From Bacteroides sp. (GTDB taxonomy: Bacteria; Bacteroidota; Bacteroidia; Bacteroidales; Bacteroidaceae): a stretch of DNA of 45,059 nucleotides. Each line of letters starts with the position of its first letter. Position 1 is the first letter of the stretch. Below are positions 1 to 7,735 of this stretch, one piece after another. The translations under genes and the position numbers were made by a program. The stretch lies in assembly GCA_017621035.1 (NCBI GenBank), contig JAGATY010000016.1, positions 1 through 45,059 of the forward strand. Reading direction: 5' to 3'. The notes under the pieces are model-generated. The model was not told where the DNA came from. It saw only the letters and a list, made by a program, of their open reading frames with translations, and did no database searches.

Positions 1-22
1 CATAAATCATAAATCATAAATG
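1..22. repeat. Three tandem copies of CATAAAT abutting the ilvN start codon
   Basis: The first 21 bases are three exact copies of the heptamer CATAAAT, and the last copy runs into the ATG of ilvN. It occupies the place of the ribosome binding region. A change in copy number would alter the ilvB-ilvN spacing. The left border is cut by the window edge, so there may be more copies. Confidence 0.7.
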
Positions 23-565
23 GATAACAAAACATTATATACCATCATCGTCCACTCGGAGAACTTCGCCGGTGTGCTCAATCAGGTGACAGCCGTCTTT
101 ACCCGTCGGCAGATAAACATCGAGAGCCTGAATGTGTCGGCCAGCTCTATCAAGGGTGTACACAAGTACACCATCACCGCCTGGACGGATAAAGACACTG
201 TAGAGAAACTGGTAAAACAAATCGAAAAGAAGATTGACGTCCTACAAGCACACTACTTCACCGACGAGGAGATTTACCAGCACGAGATTGCCCTCTACAA
301 ACTCAAGACTCCTGCGCTGGAGGAGAAGCCGGAGATTTCTAAAATCATCCGTAAGCACCACGCACGCATTGTGGAGGTGAACTCCACCTTCTCCATCGTC
401 GAGAAGAACGGTATGAGCGAAGAGATTACTCACCTCTATGAACTGTTGCGCGAGCAAGACTGTGTGCTTCAGTTCGTTCGCTCCGGTCGTGTGGCCATCA
501 CCACCAGCTGCATCGAGCGTGTGAATGAATTCCTGGCCGAGCGGGAGGCAAAGTATAACATGTAG
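20..565 (+). CDS. ilvN: Acetolactate synthase small (regulatory) subunit
   Basis: This 181-residue protein is the regulatory subunit of acetohydroxyacid synthase, which makes acetolactate or acetohydroxybutyrate in valine, leucine and isoleucine synthesis; the small subunit binds the catalytic IlvB and confers valine feedback inhibition. An N-terminal ACT domain (about residues 6-80) is visible: YTIIVHSENFAGVLNQVTAV followed by a RRQINIESLNV segment typical of IlvN/IlvH. A second ACT-like C-terminal domain follows at about 95-175. Length matches the family. ATG at 20 is preceded by three copies of a 7-base unit, so the ribosome site is simply A/T-rich, as is common in Bacteroides. ilvB is expected just left of the window. 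The thioesterase gene starts 11 bp downstream, so both are probably one operon with ilvC. Confidence 0.95.
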   Translation: MDNKTLYTIIVHSENFAGVLNQVTAVFTRRQINIESLNVSASSIKGVHKYTITAWTDKDTVEKLVKQIEKKIDVLQAHYFTDEEIYQHEIALYKLKTPALEEKPEISKIIRKHHARIVEVNSTFSIVEKNGMSEEITHLYELLREQDCVLQFVRSGRVAITTSCIERVNEFLAEREAKYNM

Positions 566-575
566 CAATCAACGT

Positions 576-1334
576 ATGGACAACAGCAACAAAATAGGAA
601 CTTACAACTTTGTGGCCGAACCGTTTCATGTAGACTTTACCGGTCACCTCACGATGGGCGTATTGGGAAACCACCTGCTGAACTGTGCCGGTTTTCATGC
701 CAGTGAACGAGGCTTTGGCATAGCCCACGTCAATGAAGATAACTACACTTGGGTACTCTCTCGTTTGGCCATCGAGCTGGACGACCTGCCTGCTCAGTAT
801 GAACCTTTCAGCATCAATACCTGGGTGGAGAATGTCTACCGTCTGTTTACCGACCGTAACTTCGAGCTGGTGAACAAAGATGGAAAGAGCATTGGCTATG
901 CCCGCTCCGTATGGGCCATGATTAGCATGCAGAGCCGCAAACCCGCCGACTTGCTCGGATTGCATGGAGGCAGCATTGTGGACTACGTTTGCGACAAGCC
1001 CTGTCCCATTGAGAAGCCCGGGCGCATCAAGGTAAGCAGTGACCAGCCGGCCGACGTCATTACCGCCAAGTATAGCGACATCGACATCAACGGCCACGTG
1101 AACAGCATCCGTTACATCGAACACATCCTAGACCTCTTCCCCATCGACAAGTTCAAAGAGCAACGCATCCGCCGCTTCGAGATGGCCTACATTGCCGAGA
1201 GTTACTACGGCGATACACTCTCTATCTACAAGGAGGAGAAGGAAGCCGGATGTTTCGACATCGAAGTCCGTAAAAACGAGGGCGAGGTTGTTTGTCGTTC
1301 CAAGATACAGTTTGTACCCAATCCTTCAGAATAA
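576..1334 (+). CDS. Acyl-ACP thioesterase (FatA/FatB-like)
   Basis: This 252-residue protein is an acyl-ACP thioesterase of the plant FatA/FatB type (PF01643 family), a double hot-dog enzyme that hydrolyses acyl-ACP to free fatty acid in the cytoplasm. The first hot-dog covers about residues 5-135 (with an AGFHASERGFG segment). The second covers about 150-250 and contains the family signature YSDIDINGHVNSIRYIEHIL, with the Asn-x-His pair used in catalysis. I chose ATG 576, just after ilvN stops, because the longer open frame would start inside ilvN. Its place between ilvN and ilvC is a conserved Bacteroides arrangement. Trimming branched acyl chains made from Val/Leu/Ile precursors would explain it, but that is inference. 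Confidence 0.88.
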   Translation: MDNSNKIGTYNFVAEPFHVDFTGHLTMGVLGNHLLNCAGFHASERGFGIAHVNEDNYTWVLSRLAIELDDLPAQYEPFSINTWVENVYRLFTDRNFELVNKDGKSIGYARSVWAMISMQSRKPADLLGLHGGSIVDYVCDKPCPIEKPGRIKVSSDQPADVITAKYSDIDINGHVNSIRYIEHILDLFPIDKFKEQRIRRFEMAYIAESYYGDTLSIYKEEKEAGCFDIEVRKNEGEVVCRSKIQFVPNPSE

Positions 1335-1416
1335 GTAAATACAAATAGTAATAACAACGCTGTCGGCTCGGTTGCATTAGCACTCCGTAGCTCGTAGCTA
1401 AAAACTAAAATTAACA

Positions 1417-2460
1417 ATGGCACAATTAAATTTTGGCGGCGTCATTGAAAATGTAATGACCCGCGAAGAGTTTCCCTTGGAGAAAGCTCGTGAGATTTTG
1501 AAAGATGAAACAATCGCAGTAATCGGATACGGTGTGCAAGGTCCCGGACAAGCTTGCAACCTGCGCGACAATGGCTTCAACGTTATCGTTGGTCAGCGTC
1601 AGGGCAAGACCTTCGAAAAGGCCATTGCCGACGGATGGGTTCCCGGCGAAACACTGTTCAGCATCGAAGAGGCTGCACAAAAAGGTACCATCGTAATGTG
1701 TCTGCTCTCCGACGCAGCCGTTATGAGCGTATGGCCTACCCTGAAGCAGTACCTTACCCCCGGCAAGGCACTCTACTTCTCACACGGTTTTGCCATCACT
1801 TGGAACGACCGCACCGGTGTGGTTCCTCCTGCTGACATCGACGTTATCATGGTGGCTCCCAAAGGCTCAGGTACTTCACTGCGTACCATGTTCCTCGAAG
1901 GCCGTGGCCTGAACTCATCTTACGCAGTCTACCAAGATGCTACCGGCAAGGCACTCGACCGCACTCTGGCACTGGGTATCGGTATTGGCTCAGGTTACCT
2001 GTTCGAGACTACTTTCGTGCGCGAAGCTACTTCAGACCTCACCGGCGAGCGTGGCTCACTGATGGGTGCCATCCAGGGTCTTTTGTTGGCACAGTACGAA
2101 GTGTTGCGTGAGAACGGACATACTCCTTCAGAAGCCTTCAACGAAACAGTGGAAGAGTTGACACAGTCACTCATGCCTCTCTTTGCCAAGAACGGTATGG
2201 ACTGGATGTACGCCAACTGCTCAACAACTGCTCAGCGCGGTGCGTTGGACTGGATGACTCCTTTCCACGATGCTATCAAGCCTGTAGTACAGAAACTGTA
2301 CGCCAGTGTGAAGTGTGGTAACGAAGCACAAATCTCCATCGACAGCAACTCTAAACCCGACTATCGTGAGAAGTTGGAAGAAGAGTTGAAAGCCCTGCGC
2401 GAGAGCGAAATGTGGCAAACTGCCGTAACTGTTCGCAAGCTTCGTCCCGAAAACAACTAA
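1417..2460 (+). CDS. ilvC: Ketol-acid reductoisomerase
   Basis: This 347-residue enzyme converts acetolactate or acetohydroxybutyrate into the dihydroxy acids by an Mg-dependent alkyl shift and NAD(P)H reduction, the second common step of branched-chain amino-acid synthesis. The N-terminal Rossmann fold is clear, with the nucleotide loop GYGVQGPGQ at residues 37-45. The C-terminal knotted KARI domain carries the metal-ligand region from SDLTGERGSLMGAIQGLLLA (about residues 206-225) through ETVEELTQSLMP. The length is that of class I KARI. An 82-bp gap after the thioesterase shows no clear promoter, so the gene probably belongs to the ilvBN operon, and a strong terminator follows at 2483. Confidence 0.97.
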   Translation: MAQLNFGGVIENVMTREEFPLEKAREILKDETIAVIGYGVQGPGQACNLRDNGFNVIVGQRQGKTFEKAIADGWVPGETLFSIEEAAQKGTIVMCLLSDAAVMSVWPTLKQYLTPGKALYFSHGFAITWNDRTGVVPPADIDVIMVAPKGSGTSLRTMFLEGRGLNSSYAVYQDATGKALDRTLALGIGIGSGYLFETTFVREATSDLTGERGSLMGAIQGLLLAQYEVLRENGHTPSEAFNETVEELTQSLMPLFAKNGMDWMYANCSTTAQRGALDWMTPFHDAIKPVVQKLYASVKCGNEAQISIDSNSKPDYREKLEEELKALRESEMWQTAVTVRKLRPENN

Positions 2461-2482
2461 TCGAACATCAAGCCATTGATGC

Positions 2483-2513
2483 AGGCGGCTCCCTCGTGGG
2501 GTCGCCTTTTTTT
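2483..2513 (+). terminator. Rho-independent terminator of the ilv operon
   Basis: A 10-bp G/C-rich stem with two G-T wobbles (left arm AGGCGGCTCC, right arm GGGGTCGCCT) is followed directly by seven T, 22 bp after the ilvC stop codon. Confidence 0.9.
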
Positions 2514-2564
2514 GTGCCGTTCAAACACACTTCAGAGCAGTCAGAAACCTCCCTATTTCTGCTA

Positions 2565-2662
2565 CTAGTAAGTCGTTTGCTCCCCACTTGTGTCGAGTTT
2601 ACTCCACACTTGTGTCCAGCGTGCTCCACACTTGTGTCCAGTTTGCTCCGCACTTGTGTGGA
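2565..2662. repeat. 22-bp tandem repeat array (family A, about 4.5 units)
   Basis: The word CACTTGTGT recurs exactly every 22 bp, with CTTG at 2587, 2609, 2631 and 2653, and a half unit lies upstream. The rest of each unit reads roughly CCAGTTTACTCCA. The array is the reverse complement of the 12-unit array at 20475-20738, and units differ at the same positions in both. It lies between the ilvC terminator and the promoter of the GH84 gene. No spacers separate the units, so it is not a CRISPR. Confidence 0.92.
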
Positions 2663-2755
2663 ACAAAGCCGGTTTTAGGTGGGATAAAAACCACGGTTTT
2701 ACTGGTTTCTGCCACCTCCGTCGGCTTCATCTTTCGCGAAATCGAATAAATCTCT

Positions 2756-2763
2756 TACCTTTG
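2756..2763 (+). promoter_or_regulatory. Bacteroidota -7 promoter element for the GH84 gene
   Basis: TACCTTTG matches the Bacteroides -7 consensus TAnnTTTG and lies 27 bp before the ATG at 2791. The -33 box is weak. Confidence 0.7.
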
Positions 2764-2790
2764 CGGAACAGATAACCAAAGAATCTAGGT

Positions 2791-5337
2791 ATGAAACTCA
2801 GTAACAGACTACGAATGGCAGCTGCGTGCGCCCTGGCTGCCGTTACCACCCTTCAGGCGCAGAACACGGTAGACCTCAACGCACAACGTAAAGAGTCGCA
2901 AGTTGTCACGCAGATTCCCGGTCACAAGCTGGACCACCAGGGAATCATCGTTAACCCCACTCCGCAACAGATGAGCATCCAAAGCGGGCAGAGTCTCGAC
3001 ATCAGTCGTGGCTTTCTGCTGAAGGACAAGCAGCAGTGCTTCTCCGGAGTGCTTGCCGGCCTGAATCAGCAGAAGAAGGGCGTGCCTCTGACCGTGGACT
3101 TCGGTACCAAACCGGCAGCCAAGCTGGGTGTGAAGTCTCTGTCCGGTGCCTATGCACTGACCGTAGATGCCAAGGGCGTGACGGTGGTGGGTTACGACGA
3201 AACGGGTGCCTTCTACGGTTTGCAGACGCTGCTCCAACTGTTGGAAAGCCCTGCCGTGGCCGAGGGACAGCTACCGCACCTCAGCATCAACGACTATCCT
3301 TCCATTGCCCGCCGTGGTGTGGTGGAGGGCTTCTATGGCAACCCTTGGTCACACAAGGTGCGCCTCTCGCTCATCGACTTCTATGGCAAGTTCAAACTCA
3401 ATACCTACATCTTCGGTCCCAAGGATGACCCCTACCACAGCAGTCCGCACTGGCGCAAACCGTACCCTGCCGATGAGGCCGAGCAGATTAAGGAGCTGGT
3501 AGATGCCTGCCGTCGCAACCACGTAAACTTTGTGTGGGCTGTGCATCCGGGCAAGGACATTCGCTGGAACGATGAAGATTTTCACAACCTGGTAGGCAAG
3601 TTCGAGGCCATGTATGAAATGGGTGTGCGCTCGTTTGCCATCTTCTTCGACGACATCAGCGGCGAGGGTACCAATCCGGAGAAACAAGCTGCCCTGCTCA
3701 ACCGACTGGTGGCAGAGTTCATCAACGTGAAGGGCGACGTCAGTCCCCTCATCTTCTGCCCCACGGACTATACCAAGTCGTGGGCCAATCCCACACCTCA
3801 AGGCAGTCTGCCCCTCTTCGGAAAGATACTGGACCCCTCCATCGCCATCTTCTGGACGGGTGATGCCGTTTGCAGCGATGTGACTAAGAGCACACTGGAT
3901 TGGGTAAACTCCCGCATCCAGCGTCCCGCTTTCACCTGGTGGAACTATCCGGTGACCGACTACGTGCGTAACCTCTTGCTGCAAGGCCCCGTCTATGGCC
4001 TGGACACTTCGCTGAAAGAGGGCACCGACCTGAGTGGTTTTGTCAGCAATCCGATGGAACACGGCGAGGCCTCTAAGCTGGCTCTCTACTCAGTGGCCGA
4101 CTACACCTGGAACATTGCCGCCTACAACCCGATGGACAGCTGGGAACGTGCCCTGGTTGAACTGGCCGGCAACGCAAGCAACAGCTACCGCACCTTTGCC
4201 ATCCACTCAGGAGACACGGGAACGGGCTACCGCAGAGACGAATCGTGGACAACAGACACCCTCTCGCTCAACAACTATACCCAGGCACAGTACGATGCCC
4301 TCTATCAGGAGTTTGCCGCCATCGAACGGGTGGCCAACGACATGGAACAACACTGCGACAACGCTCCGCTGATGAGTGAGTTGCGTCCCTGGCTGACCGA
4401 GTTCTCCCAACTGGGTACCCGTGGCCGCAAGACGCTGGAGATTATGAAGCTGTTCCAAAGTGATGACCTTGCTGCCTTCTGGGAAGCCTTCGCCACCAAC
4501 CTGATGAGCAAGGAAGAGAAGGCAGCCTTCGAGGCACACAGCTCCGGTACCATGAAGCTGCAACCCTTCTACGAGACAACAATGGATCGCATGCTGGTAG
4601 CCTTCTACAAACGACTGACCGGCGTAACACCCGTGATTCCGCAACCGGTGGGCAGCTATTCCACGCTGCGCAAGCCGGCCGCCAAGCTGATGTTTGATGA
4701 TGACGATGTCACTTTCTACACCTCCTCCCGCAGTCAGAAGACTGACCATTGGGTGGGCGTAGACCTGAATCGTGTGCAACCGTTGACCGAGGTGACCATC
4801 TTGCAGGGACGCAACTCGGTGGACGATGTGGATTACTTTGACCGCGCCATTGTGGAGTACTCTGCCGACGGAAACGAGTGGACTGCTCTGACCGATACCC
4901 TGGAGAAACAATACGTCATCCGCTGGGAAGGTTCCGGCATCGAGGCACGCTTTGTCAGACTGCGCAAGCTGGAGTCGAAGAAACGCAACTGGCTGGCCAT
5001 CCGCACCTTTGCCGCCAATCCGGTTCGAGCCGAGAAGTTGGGTTTTGCCGTTGAGGCTGCCGACGTGGAGAAAGCTCTGGCTGCCTTCGACAAGCATCCC
5101 GGCACCTCTTATAAAATCAGTGGAAGTCTGGCCTTCGACGTTCCGCAGGGTAAGGAGTGTGTTACGCTGCTCACTCGCCCCTCGGCAATTCCCATGACCA
5201 TCAAAACTCTTGCTGCCGATGGTCGTGTGTTGTCTGTGACTACCACCACTGCCGCTTTCTGCCCCATACCGTTGACGCCGGCTACCAAGCGGATTGTGAT
5301 TGAGGGTGGAAGAGAGCTGTTTGAAGCTGCCTTCTAA
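2791..5337 (+). CDS. Secreted GH84 beta-N-acetylglucosaminidase (O-GlcNAcase-like)
   Basis: This 848-residue exo-beta-N-acetylhexosaminidase removes terminal GlcNAc by substrate-assisted catalysis. It is a full-length relative of the Bacteroides GH84 enzymes used as models of human O-GlcNAcase. Residues 1-24 form a signal peptide ending TTLQAQ. A GH20/GH84 N-domain follows (about 40-155), then the GH84 barrel (about 160-470) beginning ARRGVVEGFYGNPWS. The catalytic acid pair is Asp287-Asp288 in FAIFFDDISGEG. The C-terminal part (about 650-760) resembles a discoidin/CBM32 domain, DHWVGVDLNRVQPLTEVTIL. It has its own promoter. The likely substrates are mucin or host glycoprotein glycans in the periplasm or at the surface, which is inference. 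Glycosidase activity itself is strongly supported by the motifs. Confidence 0.95.
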   Translation: MKLSNRLRMAAACALAAVTTLQAQNTVDLNAQRKESQVVTQIPGHKLDHQGIIVNPTPQQMSIQSGQSLDISRGFLLKDKQQCFSGVLAGLNQQKKGVPLTVDFGTKPAAKLGVKSLSGAYALTVDAKGVTVVGYDETGAFYGLQTLLQLLESPAVAEGQLPHLSINDYPSIARRGVVEGFYGNPWSHKVRLSLIDFYGKFKLNTYIFGPKDDPYHSSPHWRKPYPADEAEQIKELVDACRRNHVNFVWAVHPGKDIRWNDEDFHNLVGKFEAMYEMGVRSFAIFFDDISGEGTNPEKQAALLNRLVAEFINVKGDVSPLIFCPTDYTKSWANPTPQGSLPLFGKILDPSIAIFWTGDAVCSDVTKSTLDWVNSRIQRPAFTWWNYPVTDYVRNLLLQGPVYGLDTSLKEGTDLSGFVSNPMEHGEASKLALYSVADYTWNIAAYNPMDSWERALVELAGNASNSYRTFAIHSGDTGTGYRRDESWTTDTLSLNNYTQAQYDALYQEFAAIERVANDMEQHCDNAPLMSELRPWLTEFSQLGTRGRKTLEIMKLFQSDDLAAFWEAFATNLMSKEEKAAFEAHSSGTMKLQPFYETTMDRMLVAFYKRLTGVTPVIPQPVGSYSTLRKPAAKLMFDDDDVTFYTSSRSQKTDHWVGVDLNRVQPLTEVTILQGRNSVDDVDYFDRAIVEYSADGNEWTALTDTLEKQYVIRWEGSGIEARFVRLRKLESKKRNWLAIRTFAANPVRAEKLGFAVEAADVEKALAAFDKHPGTSYKISGSLAFDVPQGKECVTLLTRPSAIPMTIKTLAADGRVLSVTTTTAAFCPIPLTPATKRIVIEGGRELFEAAF

Positions 5338-5421
5338 AAATAATCGACCGATGCTGTAGTTTTCCGCACCTTTGTTGCGTCTAACGTACAAAAAACAGTT
5401 CCCAAAGAAGAGAATAGAAGC

Positions 5422-5904
5422 ATGAAAGCATTGGAAAACGAATTTGCGCAAATCGTCAAACAACACCGCAGCACCATCTATACGGTCTGCTACATGTTCT
5501 CAAAAGATGCCGACGAGGTGGCTGACCTCTTTCAGGAGAGTCTGGTCAACCTGTGAAGAGGGTTCGCCAACTTTCGCCACGAGAGTGACCCTAAAACCTG
5601 GATTTACCGCGTCAGCCTGAACACCTGCATCTCCATTGAGCGGAAACGGCAGTCGACCCGACAAACCGTTCCGCTGAGCATGGAGATAAACCTGTTTGAA
5701 GACAACGATGCTGACACGCGACAGATACAGCTGTTGCGTGAACGCATCACTCGTCTGGCTCCTTTCGACCGTGCCATCGTCTTGCTCTGGCTGGAGAATC
5801 TCTCCTACGAGGAGATTGGTGCCATTGTGGGCATCACGCCCAAGAATGTCTCCGTCCGCCTTTTCCGCATCAAGGAACAGTTGAAAAGAATGTCGAATCA
5901 ATAA
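5422..5904 (+). pseudogene. ECF-type RNA polymerase sigma factor interrupted by in-frame TGA
   Basis: Read through, this is a 160-residue sigma70-family ECF factor. Region 2 includes IYTVCYMFSKDADEVADLFQ and TWIYRVSLNTC, and region 4 includes LSYEEIGAIVGITPKNVSVR. Codon 45 (5554-5556) is TGA where the family has Trp (DLFQESLVNLW-GF). One base change from TGG explains it. The frame is otherwise open for 115 codons after the stop, so the damage is very recent or a sequencing error. The stop falls inside region 2, so the native product would be a useless 44-residue fragment. Re-initiation at ATG 5680 would give only region 4. A weak promoter-like CACCTTTG lies at 5367. The next gene is a membrane protein that probably partners it. 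Confidence 0.88.
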
Positions 5905-5916
5905 TGTTTGAACGGT

Positions 5917-6516
5917 ATGGAAAACTACATCGAATCGAAAGAGTTGCAGGAGATGAAACAGCAAATCTCTCTGCTAAAAGATAAACTGGAACAACAAACC
6001 ATTGTAAACGACCGCATGGTGCGCCGTGCCATGAAACAAGGTGTGTCGGGTCTTAACCGCATGGGGCGCTTAGCCATGCTGATGTGCTACCTCTGCGCCG
6101 TGCCCTGTGCCTGCGTCTTCCACGAGAACGGGCTGAGCCTCTGGTTCTCAGCTTTCACCGTCGTAATGCACCTGTTCAGCGGCATGATGACCTGGTACTA
6201 CCATCGCGACTTGTGGCGTACCGACCCCTCGGAGACCGACCTTGTGACGCTTGCCTCCATCGTCTCTCGCCTGAAACAGAGCTACGTTGGTTGGTTGCGG
6301 ATAGCCATCCCGATGATTCTCTTCTGGGCTGTCTGGATGATGACAGAGGCCCTCCTCCGCCTGGAGGCTCAACCGCTGCTGAAAGCCTTCATTCCCGGTA
6401 CATTCTTCGGACTGATTCTCGGTGGTTTCATCGGTAATCGTCGTCGCCAACGTGTCATCCGCCAGGCAGAAGAGGTGCTGAAGCAAATTGAGGAACTGAA
6501 ACGGGGGGAGGAGTAA
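5917..6516 (+). CDS. Membrane protein paired with the ECF sigma factor (unknown function)
   Basis: This 199-residue protein begins with a charged, coiled-coil-prone stretch (about residues 5-45, KELQEMKQQISLLKDKLEQ). Four hydrophobic segments follow at about 50-70, 75-95, 125-150 and 155-175, and the tail is charged and helical. It starts 12 bp after the sigma-factor frame ends. In Bacteroides, small ECF sigma genes are often followed by membrane proteins of this build, so an anti-sigma or sensor role is plausible but not shown by any anti-sigma motif. I chose ATG 5917 over a TTG at 5908. With the sigma gene broken, this partner may have lost its target. Confidence 0.7.
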   Translation: MENYIESKELQEMKQQISLLKDKLEQQTIVNDRMVRRAMKQGVSGLNRMGRLAMLMCYLCAVPCACVFHENGLSLWFSAFTVVMHLFSGMMTWYYHRDLWRTDPSETDLVTLASIVSRLKQSYVGWLRIAIPMILFWAVWMMTEALLRLEAQPLLKAFIPGTFFGLILGGFIGNRRRQRVIRQAEEVLKQIEELKRGEE

Positions 6517-6519
6517 GCC

Positions 6520-6582
6520 ATGACGACCCTTATCCTCCTCATCACCCTCTTCGAAACCCTCCTTGCCCTGCTATTGCTCTGA
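6520..6582 (+). CDS. Possible 20-residue hydrophobic peptide
   Basis: A 21-codon frame starts 3 bp after the preceding stop and encodes an almost purely hydrophobic peptide (MTTLILLITLFETLLALLLL) that could form one membrane helix with a single Glu. A very purine-rich run, GGGGGGAGGAG, lies just upstream and is unusually close to a Shine-Dalgarno sequence for this genome. Position as last gene of the sigma-factor operon and the RBS favour translation. The length is too short to judge from composition alone. Confidence 0.4.
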   Translation: MTTLILLITLFETLLALLLL

Positions 6583-6598
6583 GGAATGAAGAAACAGA

Positions 6599-6650
6599 AA
6601 AGTGGATGTGCCTAAAGCAATTTATTGCATTTTAGGCGCATCCACTTGAT
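6599..6650. terminator. Long hairpin between convergent units, probably a bidirectional terminator
   Basis: An inverted repeat of about 17-18 bp (AAGTGGATGTGCCTAAA with its near-perfect complement) surrounds a loop that itself can pair (GCAAT/ATTGC). On the minus strand it is followed by TTTTCTGTTTC, fitting termination of the HEPN/MNT operon. The plus-strand side lacks a clean T run. Confidence 0.7.
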
Positions 6651-6683
6651 TCATAATATGGTTAGAGTTTCCTTAATTCACTC

Positions 6684-6992
6684 TTATTGTTTGGTAGATG
6701 AATAGAACAGCTTTCCCACTCTGTCGATATGGGCACCGATGGCTGTTCCTTTTTGTTTGTTGTAGTCCAGTACATCCACCTTGTAAAGCAATCCCAAGTC
6801 TTCAATTTGTATGGCTACATCCATCAACTGGTTATAGGTTATTCCCACACCATCTGCTGCCAAATCTATGTCTGAGCCACTATGATAGGTGCCTTTGGCT
6901 CTGGAACCAAAGATAAATACCCGCTCGATATTAGCATATTTCCTGAATACCTTTCGGATGTCTTCTATTACTGCATCACTTAATCCGTACAT
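6684..6992 (-). CDS. MNT-type nucleotidyltransferase (antitoxin-like)
   Basis: This 102-residue minimal nucleotidyltransferase shows the polymerase-beta core motif FIFGSRAKGTYHSGSDIDLA (about residues 25-44), with the Gly-Ser and the Asp-x-Asp metal ligands, and a third acidic residue in KVDVLDY. Proteins of this size pair with HEPN partners. In well-studied cases the MNT protein neutralises the HEPN RNase by adenylating it. Its ATG overlaps the stop codon of the HEPN gene by one base (TGATG), so the two are translationally coupled. Which partner is toxic here is inferred from the family. Confidence 0.88.
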   Translation of the reverse strand: MYGLSDAVIEDIRKVFRKYANIERVFIFGSRAKGTYHSGSDIDLAADGVGITYNQLMDVAIQIEDLGLLYKVDVLDYNKQKGTAIGAHIDRVGKLFYSSTKQ

Positions 6993-7426
6993 CAGAAGTT
7001 CTCCTTTGCTGCAGCTTCCTTTTTGGCTTGTAATACATCTAACAGCCTACTAAGTAAGATGGAATACTCGTTGTATATGTTGGAGACTATTTCATTGGCA
7101 TCCCCTTCGTTGTAAGTGTGTGAAGTGGTGATTCTTGCCTTGGCCATTCTTCTCCAACCGTCGTGGTTCTCTATCAAACCGTTTTCGAAGGCCAGTTGCA
7201 GGGTAGAATGGGGACCCGTCTGAAACTGAAAACCCAAATATTGCAGATAGTCTTGCAGAACCTTCCAAGCCAGCTCAAATGTATATTCAAACCGCTGGAT
7301 GAGGCCTTCTTTTTCTAACTCAGACAGTCCGTACATGTCTCGTCTCGATTCTGTTATTTCCAAAACTCGGTTACAGGCTTTGGTATAACTGTCTAATCTT
7401 TGTATCCAACGAATGTCTTTATCCAT
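6992..7426 (-). CDS. HEPN-type protein, nucleotidyltransferase substrate-binding family (HI0074-like)
   Basis: This 144-residue all-helical protein matches the NTase substrate-binding (PF08780, HI0074-like) branch of the HEPN superfamily. Recognisable segments are RFEYTFELAWKVLQDYL (about 45-61) and MAKARITTSHTYNEGDANEI (about 95-114). The second holds the family's conserved Ser/Thr-His region but is not a textbook RxxxxH RNase motif; R-I-T-T-S-H does give Arg followed by His at +5, which would fit RxxxxH. It is first in a two-gene minus-strand operon with the MNT gene. A toxin-antitoxin role is plausible, and a housekeeping nucleotidyltransferase complex is the alternative. Confidence 0.82.
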   Translation of the reverse strand: MDKDIRWIQRLDSYTKACNRVLEITESRRDMYGLSELEKEGLIQRFEYTFELAWKVLQDYLQYLGFQFQTGPHSTLQLAFENGLIENHDGWRRMAKARITTSHTYNEGDANEIVSNIYNEYSILLSRLLDVLQAKKEAAAKENF

Positions 7427-7474
7427 AGTGCTTATCTTTTTTGCAAAAGAACAAAGAAAAAAACAATTATCCTA

Positions 7475-7649
7475 AGAGTCTGTTTTGATTTTCTTTCCAA
7501 AAGTTATTTTCAGCTTCTTTGAAGTTCCTTTTCAGCCTCTTTTCCTCTTCTTTCTCGTCACATAGCCCGCTATGCTCCTTGAAAGAAAAGAAAAATATCC
7601 TCGAAAAGCCTACTTAAAAGAAAGCAGAAATAAAATCAAAACAGACTCT
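7475..7649. mobile_element. MITE-like 175-bp element with 18-bp perfect terminal inverted repeats
   Basis: AGAGTCTGTTTTGATTTT at 7475-7492 is the exact reverse complement of 7632-7649. The interior continues as a degenerate palindrome centred on CATAGC-CC-GCTATG-like sequence near 7570. TAA flanks both ends, as expected of a short target duplication. It has no coding capacity. It sits between the promoter regions of the HEPN/MNT operon and the DUF4421 gene. An insertion origin is inferred from structure only. Confidence 0.6.
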
Positions 7650-7723
7650 AATCATGTTTTCATTTATTGCGGATATTCGTCTCTTGCATCAGGCTGATAA
7701 CCTTCACTTTGGGAACTTTTTGC

Positions 7724-7731
7724 TATTTTTG
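7724..7731 (+). promoter_or_regulatory. -7 promoter element immediately before the DUF4421 gene
   Basis: TATTTTTG fits TAnnTTTG and ends only 4 bp before the ATG at 7736. The start site would then lie at or next to the initiation codon, implying a leaderless or nearly leaderless mRNA. Confidence 0.65.
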
Positions 7732-7735
7732 CGTC

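Noticed and set aside
525-575. Upstream start for the acyl-ACP thioesterase
   Set aside because: It would overlap ilvN by 41 bp and add non-conserved residues; ATG 576 fits the operon spacing.
5422-5904. UGA recoding (Trp or selenocysteine) in the sigma factor
   Set aside because: TGA is used as a normal stop elsewhere in the window, no SECIS-like hairpin follows, and the family has Trp there, so a point mutation or error is simpler.
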